Shown piece after piece: positions 7,098 through 14,877 of a stretch of 33,175 nucleotides of DNA. The stretch comes from Deltaproteobacteria bacterium (GTDB lineage: Bacteria; Myxococcota; XYA12-FULL-58-9; JAFGEK01). Position 1 is the first letter of the stretch, and each line of letters begins with the position of its first letter. Under the pieces are notes generated by a model. The model saw only the letters and a program-made list of their open reading frames with translations, was not told the origin of the DNA and made no database searches. The DNA is taken from assembly GCA_016931625.1 (NCBI GenBank), contig JAFGEK010000109.1:1-33175 (forward strand). Reading direction: 5' to 3'. Both the position numbers and the translations under genes were made by a program.

Positions 7098-8438
7098 ATG
7101 TCGTTGTCAAAACTTTATAAAATTATTTTTGTCTTGAGTTTAACTCAAATACTCATCAGCACCAAAGCCCTAGCCAATGATCAAGTACAAACTATATCAT
7201 TGTCTCAGGCTTTGAATCTGCTCGAAAAACAAAACTACTCATTAAAGCAAGCCAAAAGCCGAAGTGATGAGGCTTTGGCTATCGTTCGTCAAGCAACTGC
7301 ACCATTGCTGCCCAAATTAATAGCAACTGGAAATTATACCCGTAATAGTGATAAAGCCGAAATAACCTTAGGCACTCTCTTTTCACAACTGCCGCTGCCA
7401 GCAAGCGCTCAAAATAACCTACCTCCAAATATCGTAATGCAACCACAAGAGTCATTTAGTGCTACTGGCTCTCTGCATGTACCAATATTTGTACCAACTG
7501 CTTGGGCTGATCGTCGTGCAGCAAATGAAACCGCCGCCGCGGCAAGCGCGACTATCGATTCTACTCGTTTACAATTACGTACAGTTTTAAAAAACGCTGC
7601 CTTATTAAGTAATGCCGCTGAAACCATTGTCACGGCCGCTGAGCAAGCGGTGATAGTTGCCCAAGAACAAGTGCAATTGGCTATGCGAGCGGTGCAAGCT
7701 GGTACTGCCGCGCAACTCTCAATTTTGCAGGCGCAAACTTATGCCACCCGCCGAGAAAGTGATAAAGTACGTGCCTTAGCTGAGTTAGAACGCTCCCGTT
7801 TAGCGATAGCAATTATTTTAGGTCAAAGCGAACCGATAAAAATCGAATTAGAAGAAAACTCTGATACTCTACAACAAGCAAAGCAACAACTTATAGATTA
7901 TGCCTTATCACATCGGCCCGAACTGCTAGCGCAAAACAGCCTTACAAAAGCAGCGCAAGCACAGCTTAGTTCAGCGTGGTGGCGTTTAGCCCCGGAGTTA
8001 TCAGCAACGGGATCGGTTTTTGCTTCTGATATAGAATATCCTTCCGGCAAAAAAAATGGCTGGCGTACCACTATTGATCTTAACTGGACCTTATATGATG
8101 GCGGTTTTCGTTATGGCAAAAAAGACCAAGCTCAAGCTCAAATCGTCAGTGCACGCGCTAGTGCTGATGCCCTGCGACTTAGCATTATTCAAGAAGTAGA
8201 AGATACCACTAGAGAACTGCAAGTTGCCCAAGAACAATTACGTCTAGCTTTAAAACAACGTGAATTAGCTGCTCAAGCTGCCGCTACCGCTAAAAGAGGC
8301 TTTGCCGCTGGTACTACCGGCTCAGTCGATGTGCTTGATGCCAATGATAAATTATTTCAAGCTGAAATGAGTCTTGCAAATGCTAAGGCACAAGCAGGCA
8401 TAGCAAAAATTGCTATCGATCGTGCTGTCGGTCGCTAG
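7098..8438 (+). CDS. TolC-family outer-membrane efflux channel
   Basis: A 446-residue outer-membrane factor. A signal peptide (1-26, ending ISTKALA) is followed by two homologous outer-membrane-efflux repeats with long Ala/Gln-rich helices (about 165-250 and 350-440) and the ending FAAGTTGSVDVLDANDKLFQAE typical of TolC relatives. It forms the exit duct for the tripartite pump whose adaptor and ABC parts are encoded on the other strand. A weak GAGAG ribosome site precedes the ATG. It heads an operon with the kinase (24-bp gap) and regulator, so channel and control genes are expressed together. It looks complete. Confidence 0.9.
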   Translation: MSLSKLYKIIFVLSLTQILISTKALANDQVQTISLSQALNLLEKQNYSLKQAKSRSDEALAIVRQATAPLLPKLIATGNYTRNSDKAEITLGTLFSQLPLPASAQNNLPPNIVMQPQESFSATGSLHVPIFVPTAWADRRAANETAAAASATIDSTRLQLRTVLKNAALLSNAAETIVTAAEQAVIVAQEQVQLAMRAVQAGTAAQLSILQAQTYATRRESDKVRALAELERSRLAIAIILGQSEPIKIELEENSDTLQQAKQQLIDYALSHRPELLAQNSLTKAAQAQLSSAWWRLAPELSATGSVFASDIEYPSGKKNGWRTTIDLNWTLYDGGFRYGKKDQAQAQIVSARASADALRLSIIQEVEDTTRELQVAQEQLRLALKQRELAAQAAATAKRGFAAGTTGSVDVLDANDKLFQAEMSLANAKAQAGIAKIAIDRAVGR

Positions 8439-8462
8439 CGCTGCTCTATAAGGAATGCTTTA

Positions 8463-9854
8463 ATGCAGATCACCAAAGCTATGCCTGAACATACCACACC
8501 ACCTTTTTTTGCCGAAATTCAACAGCAAGAGCTTGCCCGCCTTTTTGGTCGCTTCATCTGGGCACGTTTGCTTTTTGTCCCTCCGTTATTTGCCTTGCTT
8601 GCTTGGTTTGTCTTTACTGATCCTGCTCCTTGGCGATGGATTATTGCTTGCATAGTCGGTGGTATACTGACGCTTTTTTTTCTGCATGAAGTTTTTCGTT
8701 TTAACAAAAAAGGCTTAAGTCGATTTGCATTAGAATTTAATTTAGCTGCTGCGGTTATTGCCCATATGACTATTGTGAGTGTAACTGGTGGTATCGAAAG
8801 TCCCCTTATCTATGCAATAATACCAATTGCCATTGTTATTAATATATTCATTACCACACCTACGGTATACTTTCTTGTGGCCTTGCAAGTGATCGGTCTT
8901 TGGTTGCTGGCAATAATAGCAATATTTGAACTTGTGCCTGATTTTAATCCGGTAATTTTAGGTGGCGGCGCTCGTGCGGGTCACACCAACATTCACATCT
9001 GGACCGCTACTCTAATTTTATCTTTGATGGTTACTGGCGGCATGTTTATTGGTCGCAATGCTCGACGTATTTTTAATCATATGATCCATAATGCTTTTGC
9101 TGCTCATAAAGAGTTATTCTGTACTCATAATGAACGTGCCAAAGAACTAATCGCTTTATCAGGTGAAATTGCCCATGAATTAAAAAACCCGCTTGCAAGT
9201 GTTAAAGGTTTATCCAGTTTACTAGCTGATAGTATTAATGACATTAAAGGCGCTGAGCGCTTAGCAGTATTAAGGCGTGAAGTAGACCGTATGCAGACGA
9301 TCTTAGAAGAATTTTTAAATTTTTCTCGACCACTGGTGCCACTTTCATTAAGCGATGTTGATTTATTGTCACTATGTTATGAACTCGCAACATTATATGA
9401 AGGTATTTGCCAAGAGCATGGTATCACTATTGAAGTACAAGGAAATACCATCAACGCTCAATGTGATCGGCGCAAAGTAAAACAAATTATTATCAATCTT
9501 TTACAAAATGCTATTGAAGCCAGCAGCAAAGGCGACAAAATTACTCTCGCAACAACCATTAACGATGGTGCTTGTATTCATGTAATTGACACTGGTCATG
9601 GCTTTGGCGATGCCCACACACAATTTGGCGAGCGTCTTTATGATCCTGGCATAACAACTAAAGCACAAGGCTCGGGATTAGGTTTGACCATAGCGCGTGC
9701 TGTGGCCCGCCAGCATGGTGGCATACTCACACTTAGCACTCATCAAAATGGCGGCTGTGAAGCAAAATTATGCTTACCTATAAATCCTATTCTCACATCA
9801 ATCTCACCATCTCTCGGAGAAAAACATGAAACCCCGTGTGTTAATTGTCGATGA
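8463..9854 (+). CDS. Membrane-bound sensor histidine kinase
   Basis: A 463-residue kinase. The N-terminal third has about six membrane segments (roughly 33-52, 57-77, 92-108, 115-131, 134-155, 178-196) with short loops, so it likely senses a signal in or near the membrane. The H box is EIAHELKNPLASVKGL with phospho-acceptor His238. The N box is INLLQNAIEAS (about 344-354), the G1 box DTGHGFG (376-382) and the G2 box GSGLGLTIARAVARQHGG. AAGGA lies upstream of the ATG. The end overlaps the regulator gene by 29 bases, linking the pair. Its position in the tolC operon suggests it detects pump substrate or envelope stress; the ligand is unknown. Confidence 0.9.
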   Translation: MQITKAMPEHTTPPFFAEIQQQELARLFGRFIWARLLFVPPLFALLAWFVFTDPAPWRWIIACIVGGILTLFFLHEVFRFNKKGLSRFALEFNLAAAVIAHMTIVSVTGGIESPLIYAIIPIAIVINIFITTPTVYFLVALQVIGLWLLAIIAIFELVPDFNPVILGGGARAGHTNIHIWTATLILSLMVTGGMFIGRNARRIFNHMIHNAFAAHKELFCTHNERAKELIALSGEIAHELKNPLASVKGLSSLLADSINDIKGAERLAVLRREVDRMQTILEEFLNFSRPLVPLSLSDVDLLSLCYELATLYEGICQEHGITIEVQGNTINAQCDRRKVKQIIINLLQNAIEASSKGDKITLATTINDGACIHVIDTGHGFGDAHTQFGERLYDPGITTKAQGSGLGLTIARAVARQHGGILTLSTHQNGGCEAKLCLPINPILTSISPSLGEKHETPCVNCR

Positions 9855-11169
9855 TGATCCTGGGGTACTTTATACTATTAAAGAAATTCTTGAATCCTTA
9901 AATATCGACATCAGTGCCGCAGAAGATGGGATTGCCGCACTTAAAAGCTATGATGAGAATACTTGTGAGCTGGTGATTACCGATTTGCGTATGCCGCGCA
10001 TGGATGGAATAGAATTACTTAAACAACTACTAACTAAATCACCACCTCCCAAAGTTATTGTCATAACTGCTCATGGTTCTGAACGACAGGCTGTTGAAGC
10101 TATTAAGGCCGGCGCTTACGATTATTTTCGTAAACCTTTTGAAAATGACGAATTGCTTGCAGTTGTACAACGCGCCTTAGAAACCGTGAGGTTAACTTTA
10201 ACTAATGAACAGCTACAAGGTGAATTAGCATTATCACAATCATTAATTTTTACTTCATCGGCGATGCGTAAATTAGCCACTTTAGTGGCACGAGTAGCGC
10301 CACGAGATGTTACTGTTTTAATTACCGGTGAAAGTGGTACAGGTAAAGAGCGTGTAGCCGAAGCAATAGTACGAGCTTCACAGCGCCACGATAAACCGTT
10401 TATAAAATTTAATTGTGCAGCCTTAACCGTAGAGCTTGCCGAGGCTGAACTTTTCGGTCACGCGCGCGGCGCCTTTACTGGTGCGACACGTACACGTCCG
10501 GGACTATTTGGCGAAGCGGATGGTGGTACTTTATTACTTGACGAAATTGGTGAACTAGCACCAGCGATGCAAAGCAAATTACTGCGTGCTCTGCAAGAAG
10601 GTGAAATTCGTCCAGTTGGTGAAGAACGAATCCGGAAAGTTGATGTCAGAGTTATTGCCGCCACTCATCAAGATCTAAAAGCAAAAGTAGCGGTTGGCCA
10701 ATTTCGCGAAGATTTATTTTATCGTCTTAATGTTGTGCATATAAAAGTGCCAACCCTTCGCGAACGACCAGAAGATATTGCAACTCTAGCTAAACATTTT
10801 TTAAAGCGGTCTGCACGACGTTTTAATACCGGCGAATTAACTACTACTGACGAATTATTTCAACGACTACGTGATTATAATTGGCCCGGTAATGTACGGG
10901 AATTAGAAAACGCTATTGAAAATTTAGTCGCACTTTCATGTGATGGTCATCTCGATTTATCATTACTGCCTAATTTACAACATAAAACAACAATAGATGA
11001 TCACTCGTTGCCTTCATTAAAAACACGTGTAGAAGCTTTTGAGCGAGGTTTGATTTGCGAAGCTTTACATGCTGCTCACCATAATCAAAGTGCCGCCGCG
11101 CGTGAACTAGGTATCTCGCGGGTTACTTTAAACGATAAGATGAAAAAATATGGTTTGCGTGGAGAATAA
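9826..11169 (+). CDS. NtrC-family sigma-54-dependent response regulator
   Basis: A 447-residue activator. The receiver domain (1-120) has an acidic pocket at residues 9-11, phospho-acceptor Asp53 in ITDLRMP, and Lys103. The AAA+ domain (about 142-380) has Walker A GESGTGKE (168-175), the sigma-54-contacting GAFTGA (215-220), and Walker B GGTLLLDEIGE (233-243). A Fis-type helix-turn-helix, NQSAAARELGISRVTL, lies near the C-terminus. CGGAG five bases ahead of the ATG is a strong ribosome site inside the kinase gene. All motifs needed for sigma-54 activation are present. The natural targets are the two facing -24/-12 promoters at 6838-6853 and 7018-7033 with the dyad between them. Confidence 0.92.
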   Translation: MKPRVLIVDDDPGVLYTIKEILESLNIDISAAEDGIAALKSYDENTCELVITDLRMPRMDGIELLKQLLTKSPPPKVIVITAHGSERQAVEAIKAGAYDYFRKPFENDELLAVVQRALETVRLTLTNEQLQGELALSQSLIFTSSAMRKLATLVARVAPRDVTVLITGESGTGKERVAEAIVRASQRHDKPFIKFNCAALTVELAEAELFGHARGAFTGATRTRPGLFGEADGGTLLLDEIGELAPAMQSKLLRALQEGEIRPVGEERIRKVDVRVIAATHQDLKAKVAVGQFREDLFYRLNVVHIKVPTLRERPEDIATLAKHFLKRSARRFNTGELTTTDELFQRLRDYNWPGNVRELENAIENLVALSCDGHLDLSLLPNLQHKTTIDDHSLPSLKTRVEAFERGLICEALHAAHHNQSAAARELGISRVTLNDKMKKYGLRGE

Positions 11170-11403
11170 ATAATAACGATGTTTTAGTTAGTTAATATAA
11201 AATTTTTAACCCCTTGAGTGCCATCAGGTTTTGTCTATAGTGCACGCAGTACATCATCTTTAATTGAAAGTTTACACTGCGCAACATTATAAATTATCGG
11301 TGTTTGAGTTTGCCATTGCCCTTTTTTAGTTTTGGGATTAAGTGTTAAAACGTTAAAACCACACTTGCAATATAAGCTTAAATACGCCACAACTGCAAAT
11401 CGT

Positions 11404-11574
11404 ATGAACGCTAAGACGTTTGACATTACTTCTACTGACACCTTAACCCATCTACCAGAAGATATTCGCGCTCAGCTTGTAAAAATTTTAGAACATCGTC
11501 AGATTGAAGTCTCAAAAGAAGAAGCTGGACAAATATTATACTACCGTGATACAAATATACTGAAAAGTTATTAG
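11404..11574 (+). CDS. Hypothetical small protein (possible remnant)
   Basis: An open frame of 56 residues starting MNAKTFDITS and ending YYRDTNILKSY, mostly charged and helix-forming. I do not recognise it. There is no clear ribosome site at the ATG (the frame is open back to 11332), so it may be a remnant. The wider stretch 11170-11607 otherwise holds no gene I can support; a weak stem of AACC/GGTTTT character around 11208-11235 could be a terminator for the regulator operon but is bulged and not convincing. Confidence 0.3.
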   Translation: MNAKTFDITSTDTLTHLPEDIRAQLVKILEHRQIEVSKEEAGQILYYRDTNILKSY

Positions 11575-11607
11575 GATAGGGTGTTTGTGGTAGAGTCGGT
11601 GAAGGAA

Positions 11608-11799
11608 TTACTTGAGATTTAAATCATCATCACTAGAAATATTATTAGCAGATATCTCATTTTGTTCTGATGGTGAGTTATGCGCTTGAGTTAATTGTAT
11701 ATGGGTAACTTGATATTCTGGCCTATGCATCCATTCAGGCCAAGATTTAACAGCTGATTTAGCATTTTTTAAAACTTCATTTACCCAGTTAGTTTCCAT
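11608..11799 (-). CDS. Small conserved-looking hypothetical protein downstream of the deaminase
   Basis: A 63-residue protein with an excellent ribosome site: AAGGAG about seven bases before the ATG. It begins 12 bases after the stop of the broken deaminase gene, so it belongs to the same leftward unit. The first half (VLKNAKSAVKSWPEWMHRPE) is amphipathic with a WPEWM core; the second half is polar and acidic and probably disordered. I recall WPEW-containing small proteins as recurrent hypotheticals but cannot assign a function. Its intact state beside a decayed neighbour suggests an independent role or recent decay of the neighbour. Confidence 0.6.
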   Translation of the reverse strand: METNWVNEVLKNAKSAVKSWPEWMHRPEYQVTHIQLTQAHNSPSEQNEISANNISSDDDLNLK

Positions 11800-11811
11800 T
11801 TATAACTCCTT

Positions 11812-12837
11812 CTAATCTGCAGATATTAATTGTTTTTTAGACAAAATTTCTTCGAATATTTTCATTTCAATTTTTTCTCTGGTATTAATGGCACTTGGCA
11901 AGTCAGATTCTCTTGGCCATCGTTTAGCTTTTATATTTTCCCATTTTACCCATCCATTTTTATCACGACGATAAATCTCTGCATCAGGATGCCTACCAGT
12001 TGGCTCTGGTGCCTCAAACCATTGTATAAAACGTTGTGGCGCTACTCCTACAAAAGCACGAAATGAAATATGATTTTGATCACCTTCTTTATCAACCACT
12101 ATAGAGTCATCATACATTTCAGTGACTCGACTTTTTGGGTACGGCTCAATAAAATATACTCGCGAAATACCAGCTGCAACAATTAATCGAGCACATTCAT
12201 GACAAGGGAAAGTAGTTACGTACATTTCACAATTTTTGACTGCCGTACCTTGTCGAGCACAGGTCATAAGTGCGGCCATTTCACTATGTACTGGCCGCAT
12301 AAACTCGATAAGTCTTTCAATTACTGCCTTGTCATTTAATGTAGGATGCATACTCTCGCTAGTAAATTCTTCTTTTTAAATGCTGCATACGGGCCAATAA
12401 ATCTTTTAAAATCGCTGATAACATTAAAGAAGTCGAATCAGTAGTGCGTACAAAATCTCTACCATCATATTCATTTTCTTCATCAGGCCAATATTGCCCG
12501 CCATGGGCTTTAGCTACTTCATTAGTACCTACAGCTAAAATATCGCCACTTTTTGACACAATAGCTGCGCCAACTTGACGCCCTGCTGATGAAGATCTCA
12601 ATTTGGCCCCATAGGCATGAAACATTGCCATTTCATTTTTTCTAGGGGTATGAGTCGGATGACCAAAAAGAATTTCTACAAAACGTAGAGTTTCTCGTGA
12701 GGCAGTACTATTGTCAGATACATCAATAGATCTGCTATTAGCTTATTTAAATCTACACCAATCGGAGCAATTATGCCGATCATTAATTCAGGACGAAGTA
12801 CAATATTTAAATCAGTTGTTGTTGTCGATGATTGCAC
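11812..12837 (-). pseudogene. AvcD-type antiphage dCTP/dCMP deaminase, deleted and frameshifted
   Basis: Three fragments of one protein are read in order. From GTG 12837 (GGGAGGG at 12847-12853), a P-loop start ELMIGIIAPIGVDLNKLI is followed by a frame break near 12715 and a stop at 12676-12678. A second frame gives IDVSDNSTASRETLRFVEIL then GAKLRSSSAGRQVGAAIVS and GGQYWPDE, stopping at 12359. A third frame (ATG 12351) gives the zinc-deaminase core HSEMAAL and TTFPCHECARLIVAAGI with EPYPKS. This is the order of AvcD/DCD proteins (kinase-like domain then deaminase), normally about 500-550 residues. Only about 340 are left: most of the kinase-like domain is missing. The second break lies in an A5 run near 12377; removing one A restores the frame. 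Functional dCTP depletion looks unlikely. Confidence 0.85.
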
Positions 12838-12864
12838 TAGATGTAACCCTCCCTATATGAGCGA

Positions 12865-12894
12865 TTTATAAATTAAGGTGTAACATCAAAGCAA
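12865..12894 (-). promoter_or_regulatory. Candidate promoter for the deaminase remnant
   Basis: On the minus strand, TTGCTT (12894-12889) and TATAAA (12870-12865) are separated by 18 bp, ahead of the GGGAGGG ribosome site and the GTG at 12837. The -10 is good and the -35 weak. The rest of 12838-13003 is AT-rich with no gene that I can see. Confidence 0.35.
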
Positions 12895-13003
12895 TAACAT
12901 TCTATATTACGCTAATATATTATTATTTAAATGATTAATTGCTTGAGGTTTTATTGACAATATTGCGGTGGCTTTTCTTGAGAAGGAATAACCCATAACG
13001 CTT

Positions 13004-13438
13004 TCAAACATTAAATGGATCACGAATCTGTAAATCTTTAAACCGTAAAAAATCTCGATCTGCTGTAAATAATTCTGTAACACCATGTTCTATACATAAA
13101 GTTGCAATATGCGCATCATGCACAAGATTTCCTTTAGCTTTAGACTGCTTTATTAATTTATGCATTATTTTTATATGTCGTTCGGTTTCACTTAATAAAA
13201 CTATTGTCGGCGATGCAAAAAGATTTTGTAAATCAGCTTGCGCTATCTCTAGCGGCATTGGTGGGTGGCATACTCTCGGATTTGTGACAACACGTAAAAA
13301 CTCATAAACACATGGCCATGGCAAAGCCCAAGGGCGATCTCCTTGGGCAAGGTCTATTAAAATTTGTTTTGCTACTTTATGGTGTAGGCTTGTAGTAATC
13401 TCAGCGTACACCAGAATATTTGTATCAATGGCTATCAT
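13004..13438 (-). CDS. VapC-like PIN-domain toxin
   Basis: A 144-residue PIN ribonuclease. The acidic residues are in place: MIAIDTN, VYEFLRVV, VHDAHIATL and FTADRDFLRF. The PWPCVYEFLRVVTNPR segment is characteristic of a common VapC subgroup. It starts 35 bases after the end of its antitoxin gene; the only purine-rich stretch (GGGGA) is about 13 bases before the ATG, so translation may depend on coupling. Expected role: growth arrest by RNA cleavage when the antitoxin is degraded. It appears intact. Confidence 0.85.
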   Translation of the reverse strand: MIAIDTNILVYAEITTSLHHKVAKQILIDLAQGDRPWALPWPCVYEFLRVVTNPRVCHPPMPLEIAQADLQNLFASPTIVLLSETERHIKIMHKLIKQSKAKGNLVHDAHIATLCIEHGVTELFTADRDFLRFKDLQIRDPFNV

Positions 13439-13473
13439 ACGTTGATTATTTTCCCCATAAATTCACTCGCATA

Positions 13474-13704
13474 CTATTCATTCATAATGTCAAACAAATG
13501 CTCACGATCAGCAATATCTATACCTGGTTGCAACTTTGCTTTATAACCCTTCAATTTTAAATAAAAAACTGGTTTTTTAGATCTAGTAAAAATTGCTTGG
13601 CGTAGCAGTTCATTAGCTACATCTTGCACAGTACGATGTTCAGCAATAGCCCGGTGTTTAAGTTGGTAGAGAATATCGTCATCAATTGCCATCGTTGTAC
13701 GCAT
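13474..13704 (-). CDS. VapB-like ribbon-helix-helix antitoxin
   Basis: A 76-residue antitoxin. RTTMAIDDDILYQLKHRAIA and HRTVQDVANELLRQAI give the strand-helix-helix DNA-binding unit; the tail (KLKGYKAKLQPGIDIADREH) is the usual toxin-neutralising region seen in plasmid-stability antitoxins. A second Met five residues in (13692) is an alternative start. Two identical palindromic sites overlap and precede the start codon (13703-13737), indicating autoregulation. First gene of the leftward pair with the toxin at 13004-13438. Confidence 0.82.
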   Translation of the reverse strand: MRTTMAIDDDILYQLKHRAIAEHRTVQDVANELLRQAIFTRSKKPVFYLKLKGYKAKLQPGIDIADREHLFDIMNE

Positions 13705-13737
13705 GCATCTAGATGTATCATATATGCATCTAGATGT
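13703..13737. promoter_or_regulatory. Two palindromic operator boxes, 21 bp apart
   Basis: ATGCATCTAGATGT occurs at 13703-13716 and again at 13724-13737. Each copy contains the perfect palindrome CATCTAGATG. The 21-bp repeat period is two helical turns, so two ribbon-helix-helix dimers would sit on the same face of the DNA. The first box overlaps the antitoxin start codon. Confidence 0.7.
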
Positions 13738-13763
13738 CTAGATAGGTAACTAACACTTATTAC

Positions 13764-14867
13764 CTAATGACTTCTTTGATCACTAGTTGTTGGTTTGTCG
13801 ACGTTAAGAAATACCTTACCTATTTCACTCAAGTAAGGCTTTAATGATAATATTGGTGCTCGTAACGGTGGCAAAGTTTGACAGACTGCCATTACATGCG
13901 CAAAATTGCCATAAAGAATTAATTCTTGTTTCGCTTCATCAAACTCGAATCCTCTATCAGACATATCTCGACTTTCTTTACAACCCTCTACCAACTGGCG
14001 TTGCTCTTGAGATAAAGCAGCTAGTGCTTGCTGGTCCATTTTAAACAAACCAATGATAAGATCACGATTAGTAGTATAATCTTCGAATAAATCTGAAAAT
14101 TTCACTTCTTTATTGCTTTCGCTATCGTAAATATATCGCTCAATTTCGTTCTTCATCGGGTACGCTCCACCACAATAACCGTTACTTATGGTCGTTTGCT
14201 CGATAAAGCGATTAAATAAAAGTGCTAGCTTCGTATCAGCCACCAGGTAATATTGCTCGTCATCGCAAAATTTCTTTTCACAAGTAAATGAATACCATTT
14301 TTTAAGTATCTGCTTTATCTTATCAGCATCACGCTCAGGATCTAAAGAGCAACGTTGGTCGTAATAAGAGAAATACTCTTTTAGGGTACTGTTAGATAAG
14401 TCCTCAATATTTTTTTTTGTCTTAAGACTTTCATAGAGAGCTTCGCCTTCGCCGATGTAATAAAGCTCAACTGGAAACGACTTGCTATGCTCAGGGTTAC
14501 TCCATTGCCCGATTAATTTACCATGCGGTGAATCATCCTCACCTAGTATAAAATACCCGGTTATTTTATTGTTATTCGTTTCGGTATATCGCGTTCTTAT
14601 GCCTTCCACTGTTCCGTTGAACCAAATATCAACGCCTTTATTAAGATAAAAATAGCGGCCGCTCGATTTATTATTGTCATAAGTTTCTAAAAACACAATG
14701 TTATATTTAGAGCCAATCATACCTCGATAAATTCTTGATACATTAGCCCACCCCGTTGAGGTTACGCCTGCAATCACAATAAATAATGACAGCAACCAAA
14801 TAATGCTTATCTTCAATAATTGGCTAAAACCACGATCGTAGTTTTGCTTTACTCTCTTTGAACGCAT
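13764..14867 (-). CDS. Membrane-anchored periplasmic protein, probable immunity partner of the hydrolase
   Basis: About 367 residues from the ATG at 14867, chosen because AGGA lies eight bases upstream and the start then falls just after the hydrolase stop; the frame is open to an earlier ATG at 14903. A basic N-terminus is followed by a membrane or signal segment (LLKISIIWLLSLFIVIAGV), then a soluble domain with several cysteines (QRCSLDP, FTCEKKFCDDEQYY, NGYCGGAYP) and a region DSESNKEVKFSDLF reminiscent of DUF3298-type periplasmic domains. I do not recognise a specific family. A periplasmic protein directly after a cell-wall hydrolase in one operon is the normal layout of an effector and its immunity protein. 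Confidence 0.6.
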   Translation of the reverse strand: MRSKRVKQNYDRGFSQLLKISIIWLLSLFIVIAGVTSTGWANVSRIYRGMIGSKYNIVFLETYDNNKSSGRYFYLNKGVDIWFNGTVEGIRTRYTETNNNKITGYFILGEDDSPHGKLIGQWSNPEHSKSFPVELYYIGEGEALYESLKTKKNIEDLSNSTLKEYFSYYDQRCSLDPERDADKIKQILKKWYSFTCEKKFCDDEQYYLVADTKLALLFNRFIEQTTISNGYCGGAYPMKNEIERYIYDSESNKEVKFSDLFEDYTTNRDLIIGLFKMDQQALAALSQEQRQLVEGCKESRDMSDRGFEFDEAKQELILYGNFAHVMAVCQTLPPLRAPILSLKPYLSEIGKVFLNVDKPTTSDQRSH

Positions 14868-14877
14868 AGGTTTTTTC

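Noticed and set aside
11235-11441. A 68-codon minus-strand open frame after the regulator gene.
   Set aside because: No ribosome site, it overlaps the small plus-strand frame, and no family is recognisable; it could be an old gene end but cannot be supported.
12359-12385. Programmed frameshifting at the T TTA AAA heptamer in the deaminase gene.
   Set aside because: A -1 slip there enters the wrong frame; the continuing deaminase frame needs +1, and a second break and large deletion exist, so plain decay or an error is simpler.
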